Positions 8,314 through 18,298 of a stretch of 64,000 nucleotides of DNA are shown one piece after another. The DNA is taken from assembly GCF_001678665.1 (NCBI RefSeq), contig NZ_LZRP01000001.1, positions 620,001-684,000 on the forward strand, written 5' to 3'. This DNA comes from Erythrobacter sp. QSSC1-22B (GTDB lineage: Bacteria; Pseudomonadota; Alphaproteobacteria; Sphingomonadales; Sphingomonadaceae). The notes below the pieces were generated by a model, which was given only the letters and a program-made list of their open reading frames with translations, was not told the DNA's origin and did not search any database. The position numbers and the translations under genes are program-made. The first letter of the stretch is position 1; every line of letters starts with the position of its first letter.

Positions 8314-8739
8314 TTAGCCGTTTGGCCCGATCGACCCGTCGTTGAGTATCCAGATCCCTGCGATGAGCGCCAGTCCACCAACAATTATCGACCAGCTCAT
8401 CCAGCGAATATTTGGTGTTCGAGGCCTGTCGATCTCGTGGGTGGAAAGCCGAGAGAAGCTCTGGGCGGCTCTTCTTTGTGCGGTAAAAGCGACCGTCATG
8501 CCCAGCACGATAAACAGCGATGCGATCGCTTGCGCGAGCCAGGGCGGCTGGAATTCGCCGAACACGACGTGAAAGGCGATCCCGACGCCGATCGCTGCAA
8601 AAGCGGTGCGCAACCAGCCCGCGAAGGTACGTTCCGTAGCCTGGATCGTGCGGTCCTCGGCCAGATCTGTGCGAAACTCGGCCCATTCCGTGTTCTTCTC
8701 GGAATCGCTTTGATCGTCGGGATTGTCATCTTGCGCCAT
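8314..8739 (-). CDS. DUF202 (YidH-family) inner-membrane protein
   Basis: Small membrane protein of 141 residues. After an acidic, hydrophilic N-terminus (about 25 residues, rich in Asp, Glu and Ser) comes the DUF202 signature DLAEDRTIQATERTFAGWLR, followed by three predicted hydrophobic segments: TAFAAIGVGIAFHVVFG, WLAQAIASLFIVLGMTVAF and WMSWSIIVGGLALIAGIWI. No enzymatic residues are known for the family and its function is undetermined. A 12-bp palindrome sits 29-40 bases upstream of the ATG and could be an operator. The gene faces the same way as the ligase operon upstream of it and could be its distal member, though a 100-base gap separates them. Confidence 0.82.
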   Translation of the reverse strand: MAQDDNPDDQSDSEKNTEWAEFRTDLAEDRTIQATERTFAGWLRTAFAAIGVGIAFHVVFGEFQPPWLAQAIASLFIVLGMTVAFTAQRRAAQSFSRLSTHEIDRPRTPNIRWMSWSIIVGGLALIAGIWILNDGSIGPNG

Positions 8740-8767
8740 TCTCTCGCGTTACTCTCGCCTCCGCTGA

Positions 8768-8779
8768 GCGCAATTGCGC
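8768..8779. promoter_or_regulatory. 12-bp perfect palindrome upstream of the DUF202 gene
   Basis: The sequence GCGCAATTGCGC is its own reverse complement and lies 29-40 bases before the DUF202 start, in the 100-base gap after the ligase gene. The position fits a repressor or activator half-site pair. No matching regulator is identifiable in the window. Confidence 0.3.
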
Positions 8780-8839
8780 AACGTTATATTCTGCCTGATC
8801 GCAAAGGATGCAGGCCAAAAGGGTTGGCAGGACGCGGCC

Positions 8840-9958
8840 TTAGATCACCGCCAGCTGGCGGTTGGTAAGTGTGCCACCATATTGCCGCTGCAACCGGACC
8901 TTGCGCTCGAGATCGTCCAGGATCGCACCGCTGAAATCGACCCCGCTCAGATCCTCCATGAAATTAAGGCCGCCTGGAGTGTCGACATTGACCTCCATCA
9001 TCTTGTCGCCCGCTATGTCGAGCCCGGTCAGATACATGCCATCGTCGATCAGTTTGGGACCGACTATTTCCGCGATCCGCAACGCGACCTCGTCGGGTTC
9101 CGCCATCTCCACACCTCCACCGGCGGAGATATTGGAGCGATGATCCTCGGTCTGGCTGAACCGGTGGATACATGCGTAGGTATCGGCCACCTTGAGCGGG
9201 CGGCCATTGAGGGTAATCATCCGCAGATCGCCCTTCTTGGCGGCGGGCAGATATTCCTGAACGATGGCGTAGCCATCGCGGATCACCGCCTCGACGATCT
9301 GATTGAGGTTCTGGCGATTGCCCTCATCGATCAGGAACACGCCCTGTCCGCCTGAACCTTGCAAGGGTTTGATCACGCCCATGCCACCGTGCGCATCGAG
9401 GAAGCGGCTGATCTCATCGGGTTCGCGCGTGATGCTGGTCGCGGGCCGGACCGTCTCGGGAAAGCCCTGGAAATAGGTCTTGTTGACCGCATCGGTCAGT
9501 TGGTTGGGATCGTTCAAGACGATCGTACTGTCCAAGGACGCGAGCTGCGCGAACAGCAGACCGGAGGACGGAGCCCAGTTGCGTGTGGTCAATTCCGTCG
9601 CCGGGTCGCTACGCAACATGAGGATGTCGTATTCCGACAAGTTGATGCGCGCCCGCTCCATGCCCGAATCCTGGAGATGGGCAAGATAGGTGGTGTCGTC
9701 CTTGAACTCGGCGATCTTGCTCACCGTCGCCATCGCGCAGATGCCGTCCTGCCAGTCGTAGATAAAGTCGCCAAGCCCGATCAACGCGACTTCGTGCCCC
9801 CGCGCCACGGCTTTGCGGGCGAGCCGAATGGTGGTGTAATTATCTTGCTCTGTGGCAACCGAGTTGACCACGAAGGCGATCTTGATGGCTCCGTTTCCGG
9901 CCTCGCCTCGCGGCTTGGACTTGGGTTTGCTCTTTTTCTTGTTCTTGACGTCGGTCAT
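8840..9958 (-). CDS. GshB/RimK-like ATP-grasp ligase
   Basis: ATP-grasp enzyme of 372 residues related to prokaryotic glutathione synthetase, a family that joins a carboxylate to an amine through an acyl-phosphate. After a Lys-rich start come a Rossmann-like N-domain (KIAFVVNSVATEQDNYTT), the glycine-rich ATP loop VIKPLQGSGGQGVFLI, an adenine-binding strand VQEYLPAAKKGDLRMI and the Mg-binding EVNVDTPGGLNF. The ATG at 9958 overlaps the TGA of the DUF1704 gene (ATGA), so the two are translationally coupled. It is last of three genes with an N-formylglutamate amidohydrolase-like protein and a metallopeptidase. It is unlikely to be the housekeeping gshB given this context (inference). The amine and carboxylate substrates are unknown. 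Confidence 0.85.
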   Translation of the reverse strand: MTDVKNKKKSKPKSKPRGEAGNGAIKIAFVVNSVATEQDNYTTIRLARKAVARGHEVALIGLGDFIYDWQDGICAMATVSKIAEFKDDTTYLAHLQDSGMERARINLSEYDILMLRSDPATELTTRNWAPSSGLLFAQLASLDSTIVLNDPNQLTDAVNKTYFQGFPETVRPATSITREPDEISRFLDAHGGMGVIKPLQGSGGQGVFLIDEGNRQNLNQIVEAVIRDGYAIVQEYLPAAKKGDLRMITLNGRPLKVADTYACIHRFSQTEDHRSNISAGGGVEMAEPDEVALRIAEIVGPKLIDDGMYLTGLDIAGDKMMEVNVDTPGGLNFMEDLSGVDFSGAILDDLERKVRLQRQYGGTLTNRQLAVI

Positions 9959-11169
9959 GATGGAGCGCGTTCCTGATAGAATTGCGAAAGGGGTACCTGG
10001 CGAGCCTTGGCTAGCCGGCCCATTGCAGATGGGTCGTCGAGATAGGGCGGCAGGATTTCGGGCTGATGCAAGATGCCGTCGTCGATCAGGGTTTCCAGGC
10101 TGTGCAGATGCTTGAGCGCGAACTTGCCCAGAAAGAGAATCTCGAATGCCCCACCGCCGCGCAGGTAGGCCAGCAGCTCCGCCAACCCCTTGAGATAGAG
10201 CGCATCCTTGGTCAGCCCGCCGCCTCGCTTGGCGCGCAATGCGGTATTGAACGCCGTTTTGGAGTCGATGCGACACTCATCGACGAGGCAGGCATATATT
10301 TCCGGCCCCGCTCGCTCTTCGACCGCCATATGAGCCGCGACCACCCGTGCGGCCAGAGTCCGCAATCGCTGCGCCGGCAGATAGCCGGCCAGATATTCGG
10401 CCAGCACCGCCACGCCTTCCTGAAGTTCGTCGTAATCGGCAAGACCACCGGCCAGAGTGTGCAATGGCTGACGCAGACCATTGTGCCGGGTCACCGCATG
10501 GGTGCCGATCTCGTGCTGTATCAGGGGGTCGACCCGCGAACGCGAGGTGCGAAAATCATGGGCGACATGAAAATCGCCCTGCGAGACGTAAAGCGATGTC
10601 CCCGGGGTGGGATCAACGACCACCTCGCATTGAAAGTCCGGGTGACGTTTGCGATACTTCGCCACCTCAATGCGCGCGGCCTCGCAGATTTCAGCGGCAC
10701 CGACATCATCCGGATCGGGGGCGACCACCGGAACCGCTTCAAGAAGGTCGCGTGCGTCCTGCAGTAGCTGTTCGCTGACGTGACCGAAAAGGTCGATGCT
10801 CGCCAGGATGAAGCCGGCTTTTCCCCGCATCCGCACCAGTTCGATCTGCTGGTCGATCTCGCGCTGCTTTTCCAGCATCAAGGCTTGCAGCAGATGGTTC
10901 TCTATCTCGCGAACCGGCAGGTCGAACAGTTCGCTGCGAAGGACCGGGGCATCGTTCTCCAGACCCTCGCTGAAGCGACTGTCGGGCATGGAGCGATAGT
11001 TGGAATCGCGAAAGCCCTCCCAGATTTCGGTGATGTTGACTGGCGTGAGCCGCGTCAGCCAGTCGACCTTTTCGTCCATCCTCGCGAGCGCTCGGTCGAC
11101 TTCGAGAGCTGCGGAACACAGGCGGTGGGTGGGGGCCGGCTGCGTGTCGGCTTCTCGCGTTCCCATCAT
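9955..11169 (-). CDS. DUF1704/QEGLA-motif putative metallo-carboxypeptidase (MATCAP-related)
   Basis: Protein of 404 residues belonging to DUF1704 (TIGR02421, 'QEGLA motif'). The zinc-peptidase-like motif HEIGTH is at about 219-224 in DPLIQHEIGTHAVT, and the eponymous motif reads QEGVA at about 250-254 in DELQEGVAVLAEYLAG; its Glu is a likely third metal ligand. Eukaryotic members (MATCAP/TMCP) are tubulin C-terminal tyrosine carboxypeptidases; bacterial members have no established substrate. No signal peptide is visible. ATG 11169 overlaps the TGA of the amidohydrolase-like gene (ATGA), and its own stop overlaps the ligase start the same way. The context suggests it trims what the ATP-grasp partner builds (inference). 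Confidence 0.85.
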   Translation of the reverse strand: MMGTREADTQPAPTHRLCSAALEVDRALARMDEKVDWLTRLTPVNITEIWEGFRDSNYRSMPDSRFSEGLENDAPVLRSELFDLPVREIENHLLQALMLEKQREIDQQIELVRMRGKAGFILASIDLFGHVSEQLLQDARDLLEAVPVVAPDPDDVGAAEICEAARIEVAKYRKRHPDFQCEVVVDPTPGTSLYVSQGDFHVAHDFRTSRSRVDPLIQHEIGTHAVTRHNGLRQPLHTLAGGLADYDELQEGVAVLAEYLAGYLPAQRLRTLAARVVAAHMAVEERAGPEIYACLVDECRIDSKTAFNTALRAKRGGGLTKDALYLKGLAELLAYLRGGGAFEILFLGKFALKHLHSLETLIDDGILHQPEILPPYLDDPSAMGRLAKARQVPLSQFYQERAPS

Positions 11170-12038
11170 CCTTGCCCCCGCGACGCTGCCAGCCATTTCC
11201 GCGCATTCGCCAGCCCGGCGAGAAATCCTTCGCGCAGGTCCTGCAGCGCCAAAATGTCTGCATGGTGCCCCCACTCATCCATGAATATCTTCTTGTATTC
11301 CAGAGTGATGACGCAGGCAGCGTCGCCGTAGGTCGTGTGCAGCCATTCGGGGAAGTGACCCCCATCTTCCCAGCGCACGTTCACCCGCACATCGGGCGAT
11401 TGCCCCCGCACCGGACGCGAGCGCAGTCCTTGCGCAAATTCCTCGAGGAGGTCGCCATATATGGCCTCGTTCAGCGTGGTGGCGCCAAGGTCGATGTCCG
11501 GGCTCTCGGCCTGCGGATCCGCCGCACCATCCGCCCCGTTGCGACGGTGGTTGTAGCTGTGGATGTCCAGAACCAGGATCTGACCATGTTCGGCGATCAT
11601 CGCTTCCACCCGCTCAGCCATCAGGGCGTAGAACCGGCGATGAAGATCGAGAGAAGTCTCGATCTCATCTCGGGGCAGATCGGGGCTCCATATCCTGAGC
11701 CCCCAAGTGTCCTCGGGATCGACTGTCACTGCCTTTCTGGCAGGGCGATTGAGATCGAATTCGAAGCGTGAGCGATTGGCTCGAACGATCGTGTCCCCGG
11801 ACGGAAGGAAGAAGTCGGTGAGCGGATCTTCTTCACGAAGCCGCGCCTGATCTTCGATCTCCAGCCATGGGCGCAGAGAATTGCGAATGGTGTGGCCCGC
11901 GTGAATGGCCGTGACCATGACCGGGCCGGGCTGAACGACCGTATCCCATGGCTCGGTGATTGCGGCTGGCGAGTCCGGATGATCGACGGACGCGTGGCCA
12001 TTCTCAAGGGTCGTTCGGTTCTCAAGGCTTTGCTGCAT
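11166..12038 (-). CDS. N-formylglutamate amidohydrolase-like protein
   Basis: Zinc amidohydrolase-like protein of 290 residues from the N-formylglutamate amidohydrolase (HutG/FGase) family. Visible motifs are VMVTAIHAGHTIRN near residue 42, a conserved DLHRRFYALM, ILVLDIHSYNHRR (likely metal-binding Asp/His) and the C-terminal VITLEYKKIFMDEWG. No other histidine-utilisation gene is in the window, so a histidine-degradation role is not supported by context. It is first gene of a three-gene set in which each stop overlaps the next start by four bases. A 357-base leader with no clear gene precedes it. In this setting it may hydrolyse an amide or aminoacyl-glutamate bond (inference). Confidence 0.82.
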   Translation of the reverse strand: MQQSLENRTTLENGHASVDHPDSPAAITEPWDTVVQPGPVMVTAIHAGHTIRNSLRPWLEIEDQARLREEDPLTDFFLPSGDTIVRANRSRFEFDLNRPARKAVTVDPEDTWGLRIWSPDLPRDEIETSLDLHRRFYALMAERVEAMIAEHGQILVLDIHSYNHRRNGADGAADPQAESPDIDLGATTLNEAIYGDLLEEFAQGLRSRPVRGQSPDVRVNVRWEDGGHFPEWLHTTYGDAACVITLEYKKIFMDEWGHHADILALQDLREGFLAGLANARKWLAASRGQG

Positions 12039-12395
12039 GGAGTGCTAACGAGGTAGGAGCGGTGCCGTTCCACCAGATGCGGAGCGGACCTGCCAGCTTT
12101 CCGGGGTCGGACCTCGCGATCGACATTCAGCCATGCAGACCATGGCGGGCAGGAGAAACAGCCAACAAGAAGAAGGCCTTGCACCGGCGGCGGCGGCGGC
12201 GAACAGCTTGGGCTCTTCCCCGGTTTCCGGCGATCAGCGCGAAGAAGCACATCCGGAGTGCGCTGCGCGCCTGCCGTCACCGAACACAGGAATGGGGCTG
12301 GCGGTGTCGGCGATTTCGGCCTCCACCTGTTCCCCAAACACGGTGACCCGCATTCCGCCCGCGACTCTCACGATGCGATAAGGCGAGCCATCACA
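12039..12395. other. Leader stretch between the small topA-coupled gene and the amidohydrolase operon
   Basis: No recognised gene lies here. It contains a run of CGG triplets (about 12186-12201) and a purine-rich patch (AACAAGAAGAAGG). A possible 39-codon minus-strand frame runs from ATG 12353 to a stop at 12234 but has no recognisable relatives and no clear ribosome site. The region should hold the promoter of the amidohydrolase/DUF1704/ligase operon on the minus strand, but no confident -35/-10 pair was seen. Confidence 0.45.
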
Positions 12396-12577
12396 TCACC
12401 GCTTTTTCAGTATCTCGATCCCGTTTTTCTTCGCGAAGTCCCGGGTCGATTCCTCGCTGCGGCCCAGCGCTTTCGCGATTTCGCGCAGGCCCTTGCCCTT
12501 GGCGGCAAGCGTGCGCAGCATGCCCGCCTCGTCGGCGCGCCAGGGTTGCTTGTGGCGTTCGAAATGTTCCTTCGCCA

Positions 12578-12578
<1 letters not shown>
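12396..12578 (-). CDS. Small basic protein translationally coupled to topA (putative helix-turn-helix)
   Basis: Protein of 60 residues, basic and probably all-helical. The segment AAKGKGLREIAKALGRSEES reads like a helix-turn-helix (REIAKALGRSEESTRDFAKK), of the kind in Myb/SANT-like or sigma-70 region-4-like small DNA-binding proteins. Its ATG overlaps the topA stop by one base (TGATG at 12580-12576), so it is almost certainly translated from the topA message. Function is unknown; the coupling suggests a nucleoid or DNA-topology role (inference). Confidence that the frame is real rests on the coupling, the composition and the helix-turn-helix pattern. Confidence 0.6.
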
Positions 12579-15169
<2,591 letters not shown>

Positions 15170-15188
15170 GAGTGTGAAAGCTGTCCCT

Positions 15189-15214
15189 TACGTGTGTACG
15201 TGTACGTACGCGCG
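15189..15214. promoter_or_regulatory. 26-bp alternating purine/pyrimidine tract upstream of topA
   Basis: Every base from T15189 to G15214 alternates pyrimidine and purine, built from GT/AC and CG steps with three GTAC words and a CGCGCG end. Such tracts are the classic sequence class able to flip to left-handed Z-DNA under negative supercoiling. It lies 20-45 bases before the topA ATG. A role as a supercoil-sensing element is inference. Confidence 0.45.
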
Positions 15215-15318
15215 AAAGTGGGGTTAGGGTCGGCCGGGCGTCAAGCGGACATTTGGAGTACGATCATGAGGAGCATGAAGGTCGCCAAGGGTAAAAAGCG
15301 ATCGGCGATCCTTCGGAA

Positions 15319-15555
15319 TTATCCATGATCGCTATCGCCGCCAATGAACACCATCGAAACCGCTACGATCAATCCTATGAACTCGGCGACCGCACTGGCC
15401 ACGAAAACCATCGCAATATAGACACCACCCAGGACGGTTCCGGGTTCCGCAATCGCGTCCAGCCACGCAACCCAGCCGGACCAGGCCAGCGCCATTCCAA
15501 GCAGCACCAGAGCAATTCGCTCTCCCGTCGTGAAGTTCGTCCAACTCAGCCGCAC
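15319..15555 (-). CDS. Small membrane protein between dprA and topA
   Basis: Protein of 78 residues with two predicted membrane helices: RIALVLLGMALAWSGWVAW, and a longer Ala/Val/Ile-rich segment GVYIAMVFVASAVAEFIGLIV. The start is GTG 15555, ten bases inside the dprA 3' end with GGTGAG just upstream, so it is probably coupled to dprA. The short acidic C-terminus GGDSDHG would be outside or in the cytoplasm depending on topology. No family is recognised. Coding status is supported by frame overlap and a sensible membrane pattern only. Confidence 0.55.
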   Translation of the reverse strand: MRLSWTNFTTGERIALVLLGMALAWSGWVAWLDAIAEPGTVLGGVYIAMVFVASAVAEFIGLIVAVSMVFIGGDSDHG

Positions 15556-16652
15556 AAACTCACCCTACCCGCTGCATGTCGTTCCAGCCGCCCTGCGATC
15601 TCAAGCTCGAGCAGCGCCAATTGCACCGCCGCGGCGCTCTCCCCTGATTGGCGGATCAGCTCGTCTACCGCGATGGGCGCGGTGGTAAGCAGGGCGGCGA
15701 TATCGGCGGGTTCGGCGTTCGCCAATTCCTCCGGCGCGTGATCGAAATCGCCGGCCGGCTCGCGGAAGGTCGAGCGCGGGATGCCGTCGAAGCCCGAGAG
15801 CAGTTCCACCACCTCCTCGGGCGATTGCACCAGCACCGCGCCTTCGCGAATCAGGTGGTTGCCGCCATGGCTGCGAGGCTCGAGAGGGCTGCCGGGGATC
15901 GCCATCACCTCGCGCCCCGCCTCGCCCGCCAGCCGCGCGGTGATGAGGCTGCCCGAGCGCACCGCCGCCTCGACCACGAGCGTGCCCGCGGCAAGCCCGG
16001 CGATGATGCGGTTGCGACTGGGGAAATGGCTGCCGCGCGGCTCGGTGCCGGGCGGCTGTTCGGCGAACAGCAGTCCCTCGCTGGCGATCCGCTCCTGCAA
16101 AGCGGCGTGCTGCGGCGGGTAGGCGATGTCGATCCCGCTGGCGATCACGCCCACGGTGCGTGGAAAGGCGCCCTCGTGTGCCGCGCCGTCGATCCCGCGC
16201 GCCAGGCCCGAGACCACGGTGAAGCCCGCCTCCGCCAGCGCCGACGCGAAATCGCGCGCCAGCTTGACCGCTGCGGCGCTGGCGTTGCGCGCGCCGACCA
16301 TCGCGACGCAGGGCTGCGCCGCCAGCGCCAGATCGCCGCGCCAGGTCAGGATCGGCGGCGCGCTGTCGAGCTGGCCGAGCAGCGCGGGATAGCCCGGCTG
16401 GTCGTGAAACAGGTATTTGGCGCCCGCGCGGCGCACCGCCTCGATTTCGCGCTCGATGGTCTCGGCGGGAGCAGCGCGGTAGGCGCGTCCACCCCGCCTG
16501 CCGAGCTCGGGGAGCGCGTCCAGCGCTGCGAGCGCGCTGCCAAAGCGCATCAGCAGCTGGGCATAGCTGACCGGGCCGATGTTGGGCGAGCGCAGCAGGC
16601 GGATGCGGGCGAAGGCTTCGGGCTGGTCGAGCACCGGAGCCACCAGTGTCAC
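15546..16652 (-). CDS. dprA: DNA processing protein DprA (Smf)
   Basis: Single-stranded-DNA-binding RecA loader used in natural transformation; 368 residues. An N-terminal SAM-like helical part (FARIRLLRSPNIGPVSYAQLLMRFGS) is followed by the Rossmann-like core VAMVGARNASAAAVKLARDF, the family signature VVSGLARGIDGAAHEGA, GVIASGIDIAYPPQH, FPSRNRIIAGLA and a C-terminal winged-helix region (IAVDELIRQSGESAAAVQLALLELE). The start is GTG 16652, overlapping the plsY stop (GTGA); an open frame continues upstream but only as an out-of-frame reading of plsY. The downstream small membrane gene overlaps its end. No other competence gene is in the window. Confidence 0.94.
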   Translation of the reverse strand: MTLVAPVLDQPEAFARIRLLRSPNIGPVSYAQLLMRFGSALAALDALPELGRRGGRAYRAAPAETIEREIEAVRRAGAKYLFHDQPGYPALLGQLDSAPPILTWRGDLALAAQPCVAMVGARNASAAAVKLARDFASALAEAGFTVVSGLARGIDGAAHEGAFPRTVGVIASGIDIAYPPQHAALQERIASEGLLFAEQPPGTEPRGSHFPSRNRIIAGLAAGTLVVEAAVRSGSLITARLAGEAGREVMAIPGSPLEPRSHGGNHLIREGAVLVQSPEEVVELLSGFDGIPRSTFREPAGDFDHAPEELANAEPADIAALLTTAPIAVDELIRQSGESAAAVQLALLELEIAGRLERHAAGRVSLCG

Positions 16653-17278
16653 CCCTTGCGCCCCAGCCGGGGCTCGGTGCCCGCCGCCAGCCGCACGAGA
16701 TTGGCGCGGTGGAGCCAGATCACCAGCAGCGCGATCAGCGCCAGGACGGGAATGAATACCGGATAGCCAAGCAGCGCCGCCGCCAGTGCCGCAGCGACCA
16801 CCGCGCACATTCCGGCGAGCGAGCTGATCCGCGAAGCCGCCAGCACCGCCAGCCAGACCAGCGCATAGGCCAGCCCGATCGGCCAGGCGATGCCGAGGCT
16901 CACCCCGGCATTGGTGGCGACGCCCTTGCCGCCCTTGAAGCCCAGCCAGACGGGAAAGCAGTGCCCCACCACTGCTCCGAGCGCGGCGGCCGGAACGGGG
17001 CCCCAGGCAGCGCCCGGCATCGCCTCGGGCTGGTCGAACAGCCGCCAGGCGAGAAACACCGGCAGGAACCCCTTGGCGAGGTCGAGCAATAGCACCGCCG
17101 CCGCCAGCCCCTTGCTGCCGGTGCGCAGCACATTGGTCGCGCCGATATTGCCGCTGCCGATCTGGCGAATGTCCCCCTTGCCCGCCAGCTTTGCGAGAAT
17201 CAGCCCGAAAGGAATCGAGCCCAGCCCATAGCCGAGCAGCGCTGCCCACAGCGTAGAGATCGTGAACTCGGTACCCAT
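16649..17278 (-). CDS. plsY: Glycerol-3-phosphate acyltransferase PlsY
   Basis: Integral membrane enzyme that transfers the acyl group of acyl-phosphate to glycerol-3-phosphate, first step of phospholipid synthesis. It has 209 residues and about five hydrophobic helices. Conserved loops are GSIPFGLILAK, GSGNIGATNVLRTGSKG (substrate binding) and GHCFPVWLGFKGGKGVATN. ATG 17278 is preferred to ATG 17296 because the family begins shortly before the first helix. It is first of a leftward run with dprA (GTGA overlap), a small membrane gene and topA. It is divergent from murI across about 110 bases. Confidence 0.95.
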   Translation of the reverse strand: MGTEFTISTLWAALLGYGLGSIPFGLILAKLAGKGDIRQIGSGNIGATNVLRTGSKGLAAAVLLLDLAKGFLPVFLAWRLFDQPEAMPGAAWGPVPAAALGAVVGHCFPVWLGFKGGKGVATNAGVSLGIAWPIGLAYALVWLAVLAASRISSLAGMCAVVAAALAAALLGYPVFIPVLALIALLVIWLHRANLVRLAAGTEPRLGRKG

Positions 17279-17360
17279 GTTTGCGCGATTCCCCACAATT
17301 GGTGCGGGCGAGCCTGTCCAAGCCCCGCCCTTTGCCCTAGCGCACCTACCGGAAGCAGCG

Positions 17361-17386
17361 CCCCTTCGACAAGCTCAGGACGAACT
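17361..17386. repeat. REP-like half element in the murI leader
   Basis: The sequence CCCCTTCGACAAGCTCAGGA continuing CGAAC matches, from memory, a dispersed intergenic repeat arm very common in Sphingomonadales and some other proteobacteria, usually found as an inverted pair. Only one arm is present here, abutting the murI start; no second copy was noticed in the window. Assignment is by recollection, not by search. Confidence 0.5.
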
Positions 17387-17389
17387 CAA

Positions 17390-18193
17390 TTGGACAGATC
17401 CGAGCCACATACCCCGATACTGGTGTTCGATTCCGGCATCGGCGGGCTGACGGTGCTGGCGCAATTGCGCCTCCTGCTGCCGCAAGCGCCGGTGATCTAC
17501 GCCGCCGACATGGCCGGGCTGCCCTATGGCGCCAAGAGCGAGGCCGAGGTTGCCGCGCGGGTTGCGGGCCTGCTCGGGCGGATGGCCGAACGCTACCAGC
17601 CGCGGCTGATCTGCCTGGCGTGCAACACCGCCAGTACGATCGCTCTGGGGATGGTCCGCGAGGTGCTCGAGACTCCGATCGTCGGCACCGTGCCCGCGAT
17701 CAAGCCAGCCGCTGCGCTCACAAAGTCCGGCACCTTCGGCCTGCTCGGCACCGAGGCGACCATGCGCCAGGCCTATGTCGACGAGCTCGAGCGCGATTTC
17801 GCGCAAGGCAAGGTGCTGCTGCGCCACGGTGCCAACGGGCTGGTCGCGCTGGCCGAGGCCAAGCTGCGCGGCGAGAGCGTGTCGGTCGATGCGGTGGCGC
17901 GGGAGACCAAGGGCCTGGTGCTCCAGCAGGGCGGCGACACAATCGACACGGTGGTGCTCGCCTGCACCCATTTCCCGCTGCTGACAGACGAATTGCGCGC
18001 CGCGTTCGGAGAGAGCATCACCTTTCTCGACGGCTCCGAAGGAATCGCCCGGCGGATCGTGGCGCTGACGCAGGGTCAGGCCTTCGAACGCAGCCGTTCC
18101 GATTTCGCTGTCACCACCGGCGACCTTGCGGATTTCAAGGCACTGGCTCCGGCCTTCGCGGCGCAGAAGATCACCCGGCTCGAGCGCTTCTGA
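17390..18193 (+). CDS. murI: Glutamate racemase
   Basis: Makes D-glutamate for peptidoglycan from L-glutamate without cofactor; cytosolic; 267 residues. Visible features are ILVFDSGIGGLTVLAQL, the first catalytic cysteine in LICLACNTAS, the second in VVLACTHFPLL, and GTVPAIKPAAA between them. The start is TTG at 17390 with AGGA at 17377-17380 nine bases upstream; no in-frame ATG or GTG fits. Part of this ribosome site lies inside a REP-like repeat arm, an unusual arrangement. It is divergent from plsY. An inverted repeat and then hemA follow on the same strand about 105 bases on. Confidence 0.94.
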   Translation: MDRSEPHTPILVFDSGIGGLTVLAQLRLLLPQAPVIYAADMAGLPYGAKSEAEVAARVAGLLGRMAERYQPRLICLACNTASTIALGMVREVLETPIVGTVPAIKPAAALTKSGTFGLLGTEATMRQAYVDELERDFAQGKVLLRHGANGLVALAEAKLRGESVSVDAVARETKGLVLQQGGDTIDTVVLACTHFPLLTDELRAAFGESITFLDGSEGIARRIVALTQGQAFERSRSDFAVTTGDLADFKALAPAFAAQKITRLERF

Positions 18194-18197
18194 AACC

Positions 18198-18214
18198 TTG
18201 CGAGTCATTCGCAA
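18198..18214. promoter_or_regulatory. Inverted repeat TTGCGA-N5-TCGCAA upstream of hemA
   Basis: Perfect 6-bp dyad: TTGCGA 18198-18203 and TCGCAA 18209-18214 around GTCAT. It starts just after the murI stop and lies about 85-100 bases before the hemA start, in a gap otherwise free of genes. It is the right size for a dimeric repressor or activator site. It does not match the FNR consensus TTGAT-N4-ATCAA. Confidence 0.4.
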
Positions 18215-18298
18215 AGATCGCGGTGGCAAATGCCCCGGTTTCTCCCTAAATCGGCGCTCCAGATGGCCGCCTCGGGCGGCGCGACCAGGCGGTGACGC

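Noticed and set aside
12234-12353. A 39-codon minus-strand frame in the 12.0-12.4 kb gap
   Set aside because: No ribosome site, no recognised relatives, too short to trust from one sequence.
15266-15328. A 20-codon + strand basic peptide frame (MRSMKVAKGKKRSAILRNYP) preceded by GGAG, opposite the topA leader
   Set aside because: It could be a real small peptide, but it opposes the surrounding operon and nothing but the GGAG supports it.
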